From Solwaraspora sp. WMMA2065 (lineage in GTDB: Bacteria > Actinomycetota > Actinomycetes > Mycobacteriales > Micromonosporaceae), in assembly GCF_030345075.1 (NCBI RefSeq), contig NZ_CP128361.1, positions 5,394,001 to 5,458,000 of the forward strand: DNA of 64,000 bases, written 5' to 3'. This document shows, one piece after another, positions 1 through 8,400 of the stretch (positions are counted from its first letter, which is position 1; every line of letters begins with the position of its first letter). The notes beneath the pieces were generated by a model. The model ran no database searches, was not told the origin of the DNA, and saw nothing but the letters and a program-made list of their open reading frames with translations. The position numbers and the translations under genes are program-made.

Positions 1-204
1 CACCGCTGGTAGCCAGGAGGAGAACCATCAGCGACCTAATGAAGCAGTGCTCACGCCGCGACCGGGCGGGCACGACATCCCATCAGCGATCAACTCTCCA
101 CACCGACCAGCCGGGGCACGATCTTTCGTCAGGACTCGACGTCCAGGAACCCGGAGTGCTCACCGGCTGGCGGCTACCTACCCACCAGGAGTTTGCCGGA
201 TGGC

Positions 205-630
205 TCACTCCCAGAACTCATTAGGAACCGCGAGCGCAGCCAGCGAGTACAAGGCTTTGAGCGCGAAAGCTCGTCGCTCCAAGTCGGCCCTCCCGATCGT
301 TACGAGGTTGGTGGCGCAGTCGTCCACCCACCAGTCGAGTCCGCCTAGGTCGGCTTCCAGGCTACCGTCCACGTCGAAGCCAAGGTCGGTCGGTGAGACG
401 AGATGACCGAGTCGACGGCTGACCGCTTCGGCGAGGTAGCGAGGGGTTCGACCACTTGGCCGTACCCCTGCGACCCAGTGGCCGACGTGTGACCGATCGC
501 AGGATCGCAGGTCGTCGTTGTGCTCGCGGGCGATGACTCGAACTGCTGCGGCACAGGCATCGTATGACCACCGGCACGCCTTGATCATCTCCCGCAGTTG
601 CTCGTTGCGTTTCCTCTGCTGCCGTGTCAT
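205..630 (-). CDS. Truncated helix-turn-helix regulator-like protein
   Basis: This 141-residue product resembles the N-terminal DNA-binding part of large actinobacterial XRE/TPR-type regulators. It has the basic start (RQQRKRNEQLREM), an HTH-like block ending in HVGHWVAGVRP, and the conserved AEAVSRRLG segment. Members known to me continue for another 250-300 residues after a hydrophobic stretch like SLAALAVP, but here the frame stops four residues later. I infer that the TPR-like sensor part is missing through a nonsense change or a cut at an element edge. It diverges from the DivIVA-like gene cluster and probably belongs to the same accessory block. Whether the short form is functional is unknown. 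Confidence 0.55.
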   Translation of the reverse strand: MTRQQRKRNEQLREMIKACRWSYDACAAAVRVIAREHNDDLRSCDRSHVGHWVAGVRPSGRTPRYLAEAVSRRLGHLVSPTDLGFDVDGSLEADLGGLDWWVDDCATNLVTIGRADLERRAFALKALYSLAALAVPNEFWE

Positions 631-653
631 CCGCAGCCTCCCTGGTCGGACCG

Positions 654-727
654 GCGTTCAACGCGTTCAACGCGTCCAGTGTCCTCACAGGCTACCGGAG
701 GACGCCGACAATCCGTTTACTACAAAC
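654..727. promoter_or_regulatory. Repeats and palindrome upstream of the HTH gene
   Basis: Two adjacent copies of GCGTTCAAC (654-662, 663-671) and a diverged third copy (672-680) are followed by the near-palindrome GTTTACTACAAAC (715-727). They lie in the divergent gap between the regulator gene (start 630) and the DivIVA-like gene (start 897), where an autoregulatory operator would be expected. That role is inference from position and symmetry only. Confidence 0.3.
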
Positions 728-896
728 AGGTCCTGCCGCACCGGAGTAGAGCGCGGCGATGATCATTGGATGGCGAACGATTGTGCTTCGCGATTCGAAC
801 TACTAATCGGCTCATCCATAGATGCGAGTTGTCGATCAGCGTGGCCTCCCCTGGCTGTTGGCTGAGCGTTTGGTGTCGAGTTCGCGAGGAGAAGTC

Positions 897-1217
897 ATGG
901 AGCAGCGGAGCAGGCGGGGGCGGGTGGTGCCTCGGCAGGGCGTACTCGTGGAGCCGTGGCAGGTCAGGGCGGTGCAGTTCGAGACGCGGTGGCGTGGGCT
1001 GGACCCGGCGGCGGTGTACGCGTACCTGCGGCAGGTCGCCGATGTGCTGGACCGGCTCACCCGGCAGGCCGCCGTCGACCGGGCCGAGGCCGACCGGCTG
1101 CGCGAAGGGCTGCGGCAGTGGCGGCAACGCCACGTCGGCTGCCGCTTCAACGACCCGCCCGCCGGCGTCTACCAGTCGGAGCATCAGCGGCAGACCGGCA
1201 ACGGAGGCCACTGGTGA
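897..1217 (+). CDS. DivIVA-domain-like small protein
   Basis: A 106-residue basic protein. Its core (residues about 20-75) has the DivIVA pattern: a short beta region with FETRWRGLDPAAVYAYL, then a charged helix likely to form a coiled coil (RQAAVDRAEADRLREGL). The start at 897 is chosen because GAGGAGAA precedes ATG closely; a longer in-frame start at 822 lacks a ribosome site. The final GTGA is shared with the next gene, so the five small genes are probably one translationally coupled transcript. Short DivIVA-like proteins of this type are common in actinobacterial accessory clusters; their function is not established. Confidence 0.65.
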   Translation: MEQRSRRGRVVPRQGVLVEPWQVRAVQFETRWRGLDPAAVYAYLRQVADVLDRLTRQAAVDRAEADRLREGLRQWRQRHVGCRFNDPPAGVYQSEHQRQTGNGGHW

Positions 1218-1456
1218 GCGACGAACCGCGCTGGACCATCCACCTGCCGACCCGGCTCACTGACATCGAGGCCGCCGCCCGGTTCGCCGCCGCGCTGCGG
1301 GACTCGCTGGCCCACCTCGACGTCGTCGACTTCGCCGGCACCACGCTGTCGGCCACCGACCGCCCGTTGCTGCGTACCCGGGTATGGGGTGACGTCGACC
1401 CCGACCCGGCCGGCAGCGACCTGGTCAGCGACCGCACCGCGCCGGCCGATGGCTGA
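1214..1456 (+). CDS. Small hypothetical protein of the accessory cluster
   Basis: An 80-residue acidic protein with GTG start, overlapping the stop of the DivIVA-like gene by four bases and the next start by eight. Its N-terminal part (DIEAAARFAAALRDSLAHL) is predicted helical. No catalytic motif or membrane segment is visible and I do not recognise the family. The tight overlaps on both sides and strong third-position GC support it as a real gene. Confidence 0.55.
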   Translation: MSDEPRWTIHLPTRLTDIEAAARFAAALRDSLAHLDVVDFAGTTLSATDRPLLRTRVWGDVDPDPAGSDLVSDRTAPADG

Positions 1457-1652
1457 CCCCGTCCCCCGCCAGGTCGAGATCGATCACCTGACGGAGCTGG
1501 TCGACCGGCACGCGCCGCGCGCCGACGGCTGCGCCTGCGGCGACCCGCTCACCGCCGCTGGCCGCTGCTGGCGCACCGAGGTCGCGCTCACCCGGCTGCG
1601 CGACCTCGGTGTGCACGTCGCCGCCGTCGACCAGCCGGAGAACGCCGGATGA
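1449..1652 (+). CDS. Small Cys-containing hypothetical protein
   Basis: A 67-residue protein starting at ATG inside the previous gene (overlap 1449-1456). It carries HAPRADGCACGD and a later Cys (GRCWR), giving three cysteines and a histidine that could bind a metal, although no standard zinc-finger spacing is met. It ends in ATGA shared with the next gene, which supports the reading frame. Function unknown. Confidence 0.5.
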   Translation: MADPVPRQVEIDHLTELVDRHAPRADGCACGDPLTAAGRCWRTEVALTRLRDLGVHVAAVDQPENAG

Positions 1653-1864
1653 GCATGCACGTCCCCGTCCGCCCGAGCTGGGTCTGCGCCGGCTGCGGGC
1701 ATGCCTGGCCGTGCCTCGACAGCCGGCGACAACTCACGATCGAGTACGCCGACGCCCGCGTCTCCCTGTCGGTCTACCTCGCCACCAACATGGTCGAGGC
1801 GATGACCGACCTGCCGGCCGGGCACGGCTGCGACCTCTACTGGCGTTTTCTCGGCTGGCTGTGA
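1649..1864 (+). CDS. Small zinc-ribbon-like protein
   Basis: A 71-residue protein with WVCAGCGHAWPC near the N-terminus (CxxC plus a third Cys), followed by a segment with few charges that ends in an aromatic tail. Similar short proteins in Micromonospora genomes sit beside DivIVA-like genes and are often mislabelled flavin reductase; no flavin-binding motif is seen here. It overlaps the previous gene by ATGA and the next by GTGA, so it is part of the coupled cluster. Confidence 0.5.
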   Translation: MSMHVPVRPSWVCAGCGHAWPCLDSRRQLTIEYADARVSLSVYLATNMVEAMTDLPAGHGCDLYWRFLGWL

Positions 1865-2061
1865 TGTCGATGTCGATTTTGCGCCCCGGCGACGAACCGA
1901 TGCACTACGACGACGGCTCACACCGCTGGATCCCGCCCGACCCCGACTACGACCAGGAGATCTGGGAGAACCAGGTGCGTGAACACCAACACGAGCATCG
2001 CGGGCGTCCGGACCCACCCCCGCCCCGCTACCGCCTCATCCGGCGATCCGCCGCAAGGTGA
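1861..2061 (+). CDS. Small proline/acid-rich hypothetical protein
   Basis: A 66-residue protein, GTG start overlapping the previous stop; ATG codons at 1864 and 1870 are alternatives. The sequence is rich in D, P, R and H (HRWIPPDPDYDQE, then a basic C-terminus) and shows no recognised fold. It is the last gene before the tRNA-Pro locus, with about 50 bp to the tRNA terminator. Confidence 0.45.
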   Translation: MMSMSILRPGDEPMHYDDGSHRWIPPDPDYDQEIWENQVREHQHEHRGRPDPPPPRYRLIRRSAAR

Positions 2062-2111
2062 GAAACTGGACTGCACCAGCCAGGGCGCTCAGACACGCAG
2101 TTGGACATGCG

Positions 2112-2144
2112 AAGGGCCATATCGATGTGATCGACATGGCCCTT
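2112..2144 (-). terminator. Hairpin terminator after tRNA-Pro
   Basis: A 15-bp stem with one G:U pair and a 3-base loop (arms 2112-2126 and 2130-2144, each starting or ending with AAGGGCCAT/ATGGCCCTT) lies 4 bases past the tRNA 3' CCA on the minus strand. It is a strong factor-independent-type hairpin without a clear U tract, usual for high-GC actinobacteria. It may also stop transcription of the rightward small-gene cluster. Confidence 0.7.
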
Positions 2145-2148
2145 GACC

Positions 2149-2225
<77 letters not shown>

Positions 2226-2239
2226 AGGTCCGCTGGGCA

Positions 2240-2267
2240 ATACTAGCCCACCGGCTCGGCAGGGCAA
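2240..2267 (-). promoter_or_regulatory. Promoter of tRNA-Pro
   Basis: On the minus strand TTGCCC (2262-2267) and TAGTAT (2240-2245) are separated by 16 bp, and the -10 box lies 14 bp before the mature 5' end. This matches a housekeeping sigma-70-type promoter for a stable RNA. The tRNA is the only gene it could serve. Confidence 0.6.
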
Positions 2268-2368
2268 ATCCGGTATCCCCGGTGCGCCGCCGCCGGCCCA
2301 CGGGCGGCGCGTCACTGGGCCGCCGGCTGACGCAGGCTGACCTGCGTCGACGTTCGGTCAGCGTTGGA

Positions 2369-3262
2369 TCAGCGGGCGATCAACGTCAGCAAGGTGGCCT
2401 CCGGCGGGCAGGCGAACCGGACCGGCGCGGTCGGGTGGGTGCCCAGCCCGGCCGAGACGTGCAGCCACGAGTCGGTGCCCGGCCACCGGTGCAGGCCCTT
2501 GGCCATCGACCGGGGCAGGTCGCAGTTGGTGACCAGGGCGCCGACGAACGGCATGCAGACCTGCCCGCCGTGGGTGTGCCCGGCGAGCAGCAGGTCGAGC
2601 CCGTCGGCGGCCATCTCGTCCAGCACCCTGGGCTCGGGAGAGTGGGTGAGGCCGAGACTCAGGTCGGCCTCCGGCGACGGCGGGCCGGCGACGGCGGCGT
2701 AATCGTCGCGTTCGATGTGCGGGTCGTCCACACCGGCCGCGTCGATCAGCCGGCCGCCGGCCTTGAACGACGCCCGGCGGTTGTTCAGATCGTGCCAGCC
2801 GGCGCCGACCAGCACCTCGCGCAGCTCCTCGAACGGCAGGTCCGGGCCGGGTCGGTAGTCCCGCTCGGGCAGCAGGTAGCTCAGCGGGTTCTTCCACACC
2901 GGGCCGGTGTAGTCGTTCGACCCGAAGACGAACACGCCGGGTAGGTCCAGCAGGGGCTGCAGGGCCCGTAGCGCGCCCGGTACGGCGTCCGGGTGGGCGA
3001 GGTTGTCGCCGGTGACCACGACCAGGTCCGGGTCCAGCCCGGCCAGCGCCGCCACCCAGGCCTGTTTGCGCCGCTGGTCGGGCATCATGTGCATGTCCGA
3101 AAGGTGCAGGATGCGCAGCGGTTCTGCGTCCGGCGCGAGCACCGGCACGTCGAACCGGCGCAGGGTGAACATGTTGCGCTCGATGAGCGAGGCGTACGCC
3201 AGGGTGGCGGCGCCGAGTGCTGCGGTGCCGGCGGCGAGCCGGAATACGGTGCGCTTTCGCAT
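2369..3262 (-). CDS. Membrane-anchored metallophosphoesterase
   Basis: A 297-residue calcineurin-like phosphoesterase with an N-terminal hydrophobic segment (about residues 8-26) that should anchor it facing outward. Metal-ligand motifs are LSDMH (Asp56, His58), VTGDN (Asp86, Asn87) and AGHTHGG. The usual GNH(D/E) block reads GSND, as in some actinobacterial members. Position beside the ponA2-whiB4 block matches Rv3683 of M. tuberculosis. The start at 3262 is chosen because longer forms run into the divergent yqeY gene; a start at 3289 would abut yqeY. Substrate unknown, possibly an envelope phosphoester. Confidence 0.85.
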   Translation of the reverse strand: MRKRTVFRLAAGTAALGAATLAYASLIERNMFTLRRFDVPVLAPDAEPLRILHLSDMHMMPDQRRKQAWVAALAGLDPDLVVVTGDNLAHPDAVPGALRALQPLLDLPGVFVFGSNDYTGPVWKNPLSYLLPERDYRPGPDLPFEELREVLVGAGWHDLNNRRASFKAGGRLIDAAGVDDPHIERDDYAAVAGPPSPEADLSLGLTHSPEPRVLDEMAADGLDLLLAGHTHGGQVCMPFVGALVTNCDLPRSMAKGLHRWPGTDSWLHVSAGLGTHPTAPVRFACPPEATLLTLIAR

Positions 3263-3287
3263 GCCGACCAGGGTAGTTTGGCCACTC

Positions 3288-3743
3288 ATGAGCACCGTGA
3301 AGGACCGCCTGACCGCTGACATGCGGGCCGCGTTGAAGGCCCGGGACGAGCTGACCACCTCCACCCTGCGGATGGCGCTGGCCGCGATCGGCAACGCCGA
3401 GGTCGCCGGCAAGGCCAAGCGGGAGCTCTCCGACGAGGAGGCGTTGGCCGTGCTGACCAAGGAGGCGAAGAAGCGCCGGGAGGCGGCTGCGGCGTTCGCC
3501 GACGCCGGCCGGGTCGATCAGGCCGCCAAGGAGCGGGCCGAGGGCGAGGTGCTGGACCGCTACCTGCCGCGTCAGCTCGACGACGAGGCGTTGGCCGGCA
3601 TCGTCGCCACCGCACTGGCCGAGGGTGGGTTCACCGGCAAGGCGCAGATGGGCCCGGCCATGAAGGCGGCCCAGGCCGCGGTGGCCGGCCAGGCCGAGGG
3701 AGGCCGGGTGGCAGCCGCGGTACGCCGCCAGCTCGGCCTTTGA
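3288..3743 (+). CDS. GatB/YqeY domain protein
   Basis: A 151-residue YqeY-type protein. It has the family pattern: N-terminal helical domain (MSTVKDRLTADMRAALKARD, then a conserved LRMALAAIGNAEV segment), the KEAKKRREAAAAF helix, and the C-terminal tail domain (YLPRQLDDEAL with GPAMKAA). The same tail in GatB helps bind tRNA; stand-alone YqeY has an uncertain, tRNA-amidotransferase-related role. Length matches the family (about 150). It is divergent from the phosphoesterase with only 25 bp between starts, so the promoters must overlap. Confidence 0.9.
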   Translation: MSTVKDRLTADMRAALKARDELTTSTLRMALAAIGNAEVAGKAKRELSDEEALAVLTKEAKKRREAAAAFADAGRVDQAAKERAEGEVLDRYLPRQLDDEALAGIVATALAEGGFTGKAQMGPAMKAAQAAVAGQAEGGRVAAAVRRQLGL

Positions 3744-3777
3744 CCGGAAGCTGCGATAGGTGCCGAACTTGAAAGCC

Positions 3778-3812
3778 TATCGGGACTGCGAGTAGCTCCC
3801 GCAGTCCCGATA
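3778..3812 (+). terminator. Hairpin terminator after yqeY
   Basis: A 13-bp perfect stem (3778-3790 with 3800-3812; core ATCGGGACTGCG/CGCAGTCCCGAT) and a 9-base loop starts 34 bp past the yqeY stop. It also marks the left border between the core genes and the mobile-element island. Confidence 0.7.
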
Positions 3813-3990
3813 CAGTGAATGCCACTCAATACGTAAGCTCCATCGGAGCAGTTGCTTGCCTGGCCTTCAACGGCTCTTCTGAGTTGAGTGGGGTTCGCGG
3901 TTGACGGTGACCCTGGCGTAGAGGGCTCGCAGCCCTTCGGTGATCATCTGAGTGTCTAGATCGGATGTTCACAAGCGGAGAGCTGCGAGC

Positions 3991-4273
3991 ATGGTCAACA
4001 ATATGACCCGGCTGCTGGGCCTGGATGGTGGACCGGGTCAGGTTGGACCCCGACGGTGTCCCGGTGGTCGCTCTGTCTACCGCCGATGAGCAGGTACGAT
4101 GCCGCTCGGACTGCGGTGCGCGGGCCCGGCGGGTCAAGGACTGGGTGACGACCCGGCCCCGGGATCTGCCCGTGGCGAGCCGGGCGACGCGGTTACGGTG
4201 GCGCAAACGCCGCTGGCATTGCGACCAGGGTGGATGTCGACGCCGGACGTTCACCGAGCAGGTGGGCGGGTGA
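3991..4273 (+). pseudogene. ISL3-family transposase, N-terminal remnant
   Basis: Starting at MVNNMTRLLGLDG the reading continues only after a frameshift near 4030 into VDRVRLDPDG. It then shows the zinc-binding N-terminal domain typical of ISL3 transposases (CRSDCGARARRVKDW, TRPRDLPV, RLRWRKRRWHCDQGGC, FTEQ). It stops at 4273 with no catalytic DDE domain. The break lies just before the IS5-type element, so that insertion or later decay probably removed the rest. About 245 bp between yqeY and this remnant hold no other gene that I can see. Confidence 0.75.
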
Positions 4274-4306
4274 CGAACTTCCGGTGTGTCGCTGCCCGGC
4301 AAACAG

Positions 4307-4363
4307 CGAGGTCTCCGGTGGATGGCTTATCGACCAAGACGAACCATCGACACGGAGACCTCG
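4307..4363. repeat. 11-bp inverted repeat before the IS5-type transposase
   Basis: CGAGGTCTCCG (4307-4317) and CGGAGACCTCG (4353-4363) are perfect inverted repeats, and the right arm ends on the G of the GTG start at 4363. A hairpin here could mask the transposase start from read-through mRNA, a known way for IS elements to limit expression. It may instead be related to the left terminus of the element; the matching right terminus was not found. Confidence 0.45.
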
Positions 4364-5120
4364 TGACCAGCGTAGCGGTGACGAGGCGGCACGACCTGAC
4401 GGACGCTCAGTGGGCAGTCCTGGAGCCTCTCCTGCCCACCGCACGCCGGCCGGGCCGACCGCCCGCATCAACGAAACGGCAGCTCATCGACGCGATCCGG
4501 TGGCGGACCCGGGCCGGCGCCCCGTGGCGGGACATCCCCGACCACTACGGCTCCTGGGCGGCGGCGTACGCCCTGTTCCGCCGGTGGCAGCGCGACGGGA
4601 CCTGGGCCAGGATCCTGACCGCGTTGCAGGCCCTGGCCGACGCGGCGGGACGGATCGTCTGGGACGTGTCCGTGGACTCCACGATCAGCCGCGCGCACCA
4701 GCACGCCGCCGGAGCGCGTAAAAGGGGGATCTGCAGGCCGAACCGCCCGGCGGTACCGGGTCGGAACCCGACGACCACGCGTTGGGGCGTTCCCGTGGCG
4801 GACGGACCACGAAACTGCACCTGGGCTGTGAACAGGGACAGAAACCGCTGTCAATCGTGCTGACCGGTGGGCAGCGTGGCGACAGCCCGCAGTTCACGAC
4901 GGTCCTCGACCGAATCCGGGTGCCCCGGTTGATCCCGCACTCGACCCCGAGATCTACCAGCAGCGCCACGCGGTCGAGTGCGGGATCAACCGGCTCAAGC
5001 GCAACCGAGGCCGGCATCCCGGTGGTCAACCTGGACCGTGCCGTCGCGACCCGCTACGACAAACTCGCCGTCCGGTACGAGGCGACCGTGCAGGTCGCGG
5101 CGATCAACGAGTGGCTGTGA
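4363..5120 (+). pseudogene. IS5-family transposase, frameshifted and internally deleted
   Basis: The first frame (GTG at 4363) encodes the N-terminal helical domain (DLTDAQWAVLEPLLP, WRTRAGAPWRDIPD) and the first catalytic Asp (DVSVDSTISRAHQ). At AAAAGGGGG (about 4716-4724) the homologous reading moves to the -1 frame, as in two-ORF IS5 elements using programmed frameshifting. The middle part, with the second catalytic Asp, is missing after IRVPR. The third block ([17 protein letters not shown]) lies in another frame, a short foreign stretch follows, and the usual end ([17 protein letters not shown] to AINEWL) is back in frame. The transposase must be dead. Confidence 0.85.
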
Positions 5121-5426
5121 CCGACTTTGATACACGCCCTAGGGCTGTATGGTCACCACTCTCTGGGCCACGTCCAGGTGGATCCCTAGTGAATGCTGAC
5201 TGTTGGTGAACACTCAGGATCCGAGCGGTAGGGGCTGTTGTTCGGGGCCGGATCTCGTGAGTCCAGGCCTCAGTCCATCCATTGCGGTGGCTGGGGCTGG
5301 TGCCGGGACCTGCGCTTTCCTGGTTGATCACAGATGCGTAGGATCACCTCCACATCGCCGCCGGCGGCAGTCCGCTGCCCGTCCGGGTCACACCCCCGTC
5401 TCCTGTTCAGGTTCGCCACATCGGCG
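5121..5426. other. Non-coding stretch between IS remnant and GH9 gene
   Basis: About 300 bp without a convincing gene. A direct-repeat-like motif (TGAATGCTGACTGTTGGTGAACACTC at about 5190-5215 contains TGAA/TGAA) and the region around 5300 show no clear promoter. It probably holds the lost right end of the IS5-type element and the promoter of the large downstream gene. The reading frame of that gene stays open back to 5334, so its N-terminus could lie further upstream. Confidence 0.4.
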
Positions 5427-8400
5427 ATGAAGAGTTGGGTGCTGCAGTTGATGCAAACCCTAGTTTGGCTGCGAGCCAGACGTCGACCACTATGGACCTA
5501 TTGCGTTGCGCTCGCGCTGGTGGTCGTGCTGGTGGTGACCGGCCACGCACGACCCGTCGCGGCGCAGAGCGCGTCAGGCTGCGAATTCGGTGAATCGGCT
5601 CTCGAAGCTGGAGCGACCGGACCGGGTGAGGTCACGCTACGTATTGGTTGCGCCCGGGACATCGGGAGTTTCGGCGTGTTCGCAGAGCGCGACGACGACA
5701 TCGTCGCGATCCTGGAGTTCACCCCCGCCCGCGACGAGGCTGAGCTCCGCGAGATCCTGCAACGTCAGGTTGACGACGCCAACCAGGCGCGCGACGCGGG
5801 AGCCAGCCTGAGCTCGTACCTCCTCGCAAAGGCGGACGAGTTCGGGATCGGGTACTACGCGGAGCAGGACGAGGATATCGACTTCGACGGCGAGATTCAC
5901 CGGATGGCCAACCACCTGGTGATAGTGATCCCGCAGGCGGAGGTCGAGGCCGCGTGGAGTTGGATCGGCGTCCTGAAGAAGATCGCGCTGGCGTTGATCT
6001 TCTTCGGTGTCTGGGCGCTCGTCGAAGGCACCTGCGTTGCCTTCTTCGCGCCAGAGGCGCCGGTGGCCGCGGTGCTGTGCGGAGCCTTCGCGGGATTCAT
6101 CGCAGGCGGTGTACGGGAGTTGCTGTCGGCTGTCTTCGCCGGCAAGGAGATCAATAGCGACGTGTGGTCGGACGTACTCGGGACCGCGCTCGGCGGTGCG
6201 TTCGTCGGCGCGACCCTGCACGGTGCCATTCAGCTGGTCGAGTCGACTGTCCGGCCCATGTACGCCGCGCTGGGGAAGTTCCTGAGGGAGACCAGCCTCA
6301 AGGTGTGGAACTCGCTCAAGAGCCTCGTCAGCCACGCAGCCGACATGTTCACGGCCGAGGCCGCGGACGTCCTGCGCAAGGCAGTGGAGCTCGCAGCCCG
6401 GCACGGGATCGGAACGTTCGCGACCGGCAAGTGCCCCGGCTACGACCCCAGCTCCGGCAACGGCACTGGGCTCGGGTGGCAGGAACTCGGCCGGATGCAG
6501 GACGGCCTCAAGCGGCGCCTCGATCTGCTCGATAACGACAACAGCTCGGGCGAAACGGTATCGAGGACCAAACTGCAGTACGCGGACGTCGACGGCGACG
6601 GCCTGTCGGACCGGATCCTGGTCGCGGCGGCCGGACGCGCCGAACTGTCGCAGAACGTCGGGTGTGGCGAGGACGGCCAGCGGCTCTGGGCGCAGCGTAG
6701 TGACGCCGGACCGATCGAGGACATACTGGAGCAGTTCAACGCCGACCAGGTCCACTTCGGCGACCTCGACGGCGATGACCGAGCCGACCTTATCGCGGTC
6801 CTCGAGGCCAGCCAGTCACCGACCGGTGTCCCGATGATCCAAGCCTGGCGCAGTGAGTCGTCGATCAGCGACATCCGGTGGGCGGCGGGCAGCCAGGTCG
6901 CGGACAACCTCGGGTTCGCCGCTGCCGAGCGGCGCTTCTTCCTCGACATCGACGGTGACGGTGACAGCGACTACCTGACGGTCACTGCGGACAACACCGT
7001 GAGCGCCTGGGAGAACACCGCGTGGGGCCTGCCCGGGCCGGCTGATTGGAGCCGGATTGACGGCTTCGGGCATCCGGGCCAGGGACAGGGCGGCGGGAAG
7101 GTCTACTTCGCCGACGTCACCGGGGACGGCCGCGCGGATCTGCTCCTGGTCGACTACGTCACTGGCGGGGTCCAGGCATGGGAGAACGTCGGCAGCCCGT
7201 GGACCAGCTCGACCGGCTGGCGGTCACTGGGCACCATCCGGATGGGTGCGCCGCTGGCTGGTGGCTCCGGTGCGATCTTCAGCGACCTCGATGGCGACCA
7301 GGTCGCGGACCTGCTGCTGCTCGACAGCGTCGAGGGCGGCGTCGACGGTTGGCGGCTGCCGCGCTACGGGTCAGGCGAACAGGGGCCGGGCCAGCCAGGC
7401 GTACCGACCTCCCCGGAGCAGCTTCCGCCGGGGACGCTGCCGGCGTACAGCGGTGGTGATCCGCGTCCGCAGGTGACTGGCCGGCTGATTCAGAACAGCA
7501 ACTTCACCGGCAGCTTCAAACCGTGGTGGGTGAACGCGGGGATGACGCCGAAGGTGGACGGTGGGGTCTTCTGCGTGACCGCCCCGGCATCGGAGAAGCC
7601 ATGGGATGTGCTTGTCGGGCACAACAGCATCTACCTGCCACGAGGGAACTCCTACACGTTCCGGTTCCGGGTGCGGACCAGCGAGACGGTGCCGTTGGTG
7701 GTGCAGATCGCTCCGTTCGACAACCCGAACCACACGACGTACCTGGTCAAGTATCCGACCGTCACCGGCGGGGCGTGGCGGACCTACGAGTACACCTTCA
7801 ACACCAGCTTCAGCCAGGAGTACGTGCTGTCGCAGGTACAGTTCCGCCTCGGCGGGTCGGACCAGGCGTACGAGTTCTGCATGGACGACGTGACGCTCAA
7901 CGGTGCCAGCTACGTGTACCAGGCGCAGCGGGGTCCGGCGGTGAAGGTCAACCAGCACGGCTACCTGCCGCAGGGGCCGAAACGGGCGACGCTGGTGACG
8001 GACGCGGCGAACCCGCAGTCCTGGACGCTGCGGCGGGTCGGCGGCGGCGACGTGGCGACCGGGCAAACCGTCCCGGCCGGCTTCGACGGCTCGGCCGGCG
8101 CTTCGGTCCACCTGGTCGACTTCAGCTCGGTTACGGCGACCGGCCGGTTCGAGCTGGTGGTCGGTGGCCAGGCCAGCTACCCGTTCGACATCCGGACGGA
8201 CCTGTACGCGTCACTGCGAACGGACTCGATGCGGTTCTTCTACCCGAACCGGAGCGGCATCGCGATCGACGGCGGCATTGCCGGGGCGGAGTACGCCCGC
8301 CCGGCCGGGCATGTGGCGTCCTCGCCGGGCGGGGGCGACACTGCGGTGCCGTGCCAGTTCCCGCAGTCGTTCATGGACAACTGGACATGTGACTACACGC

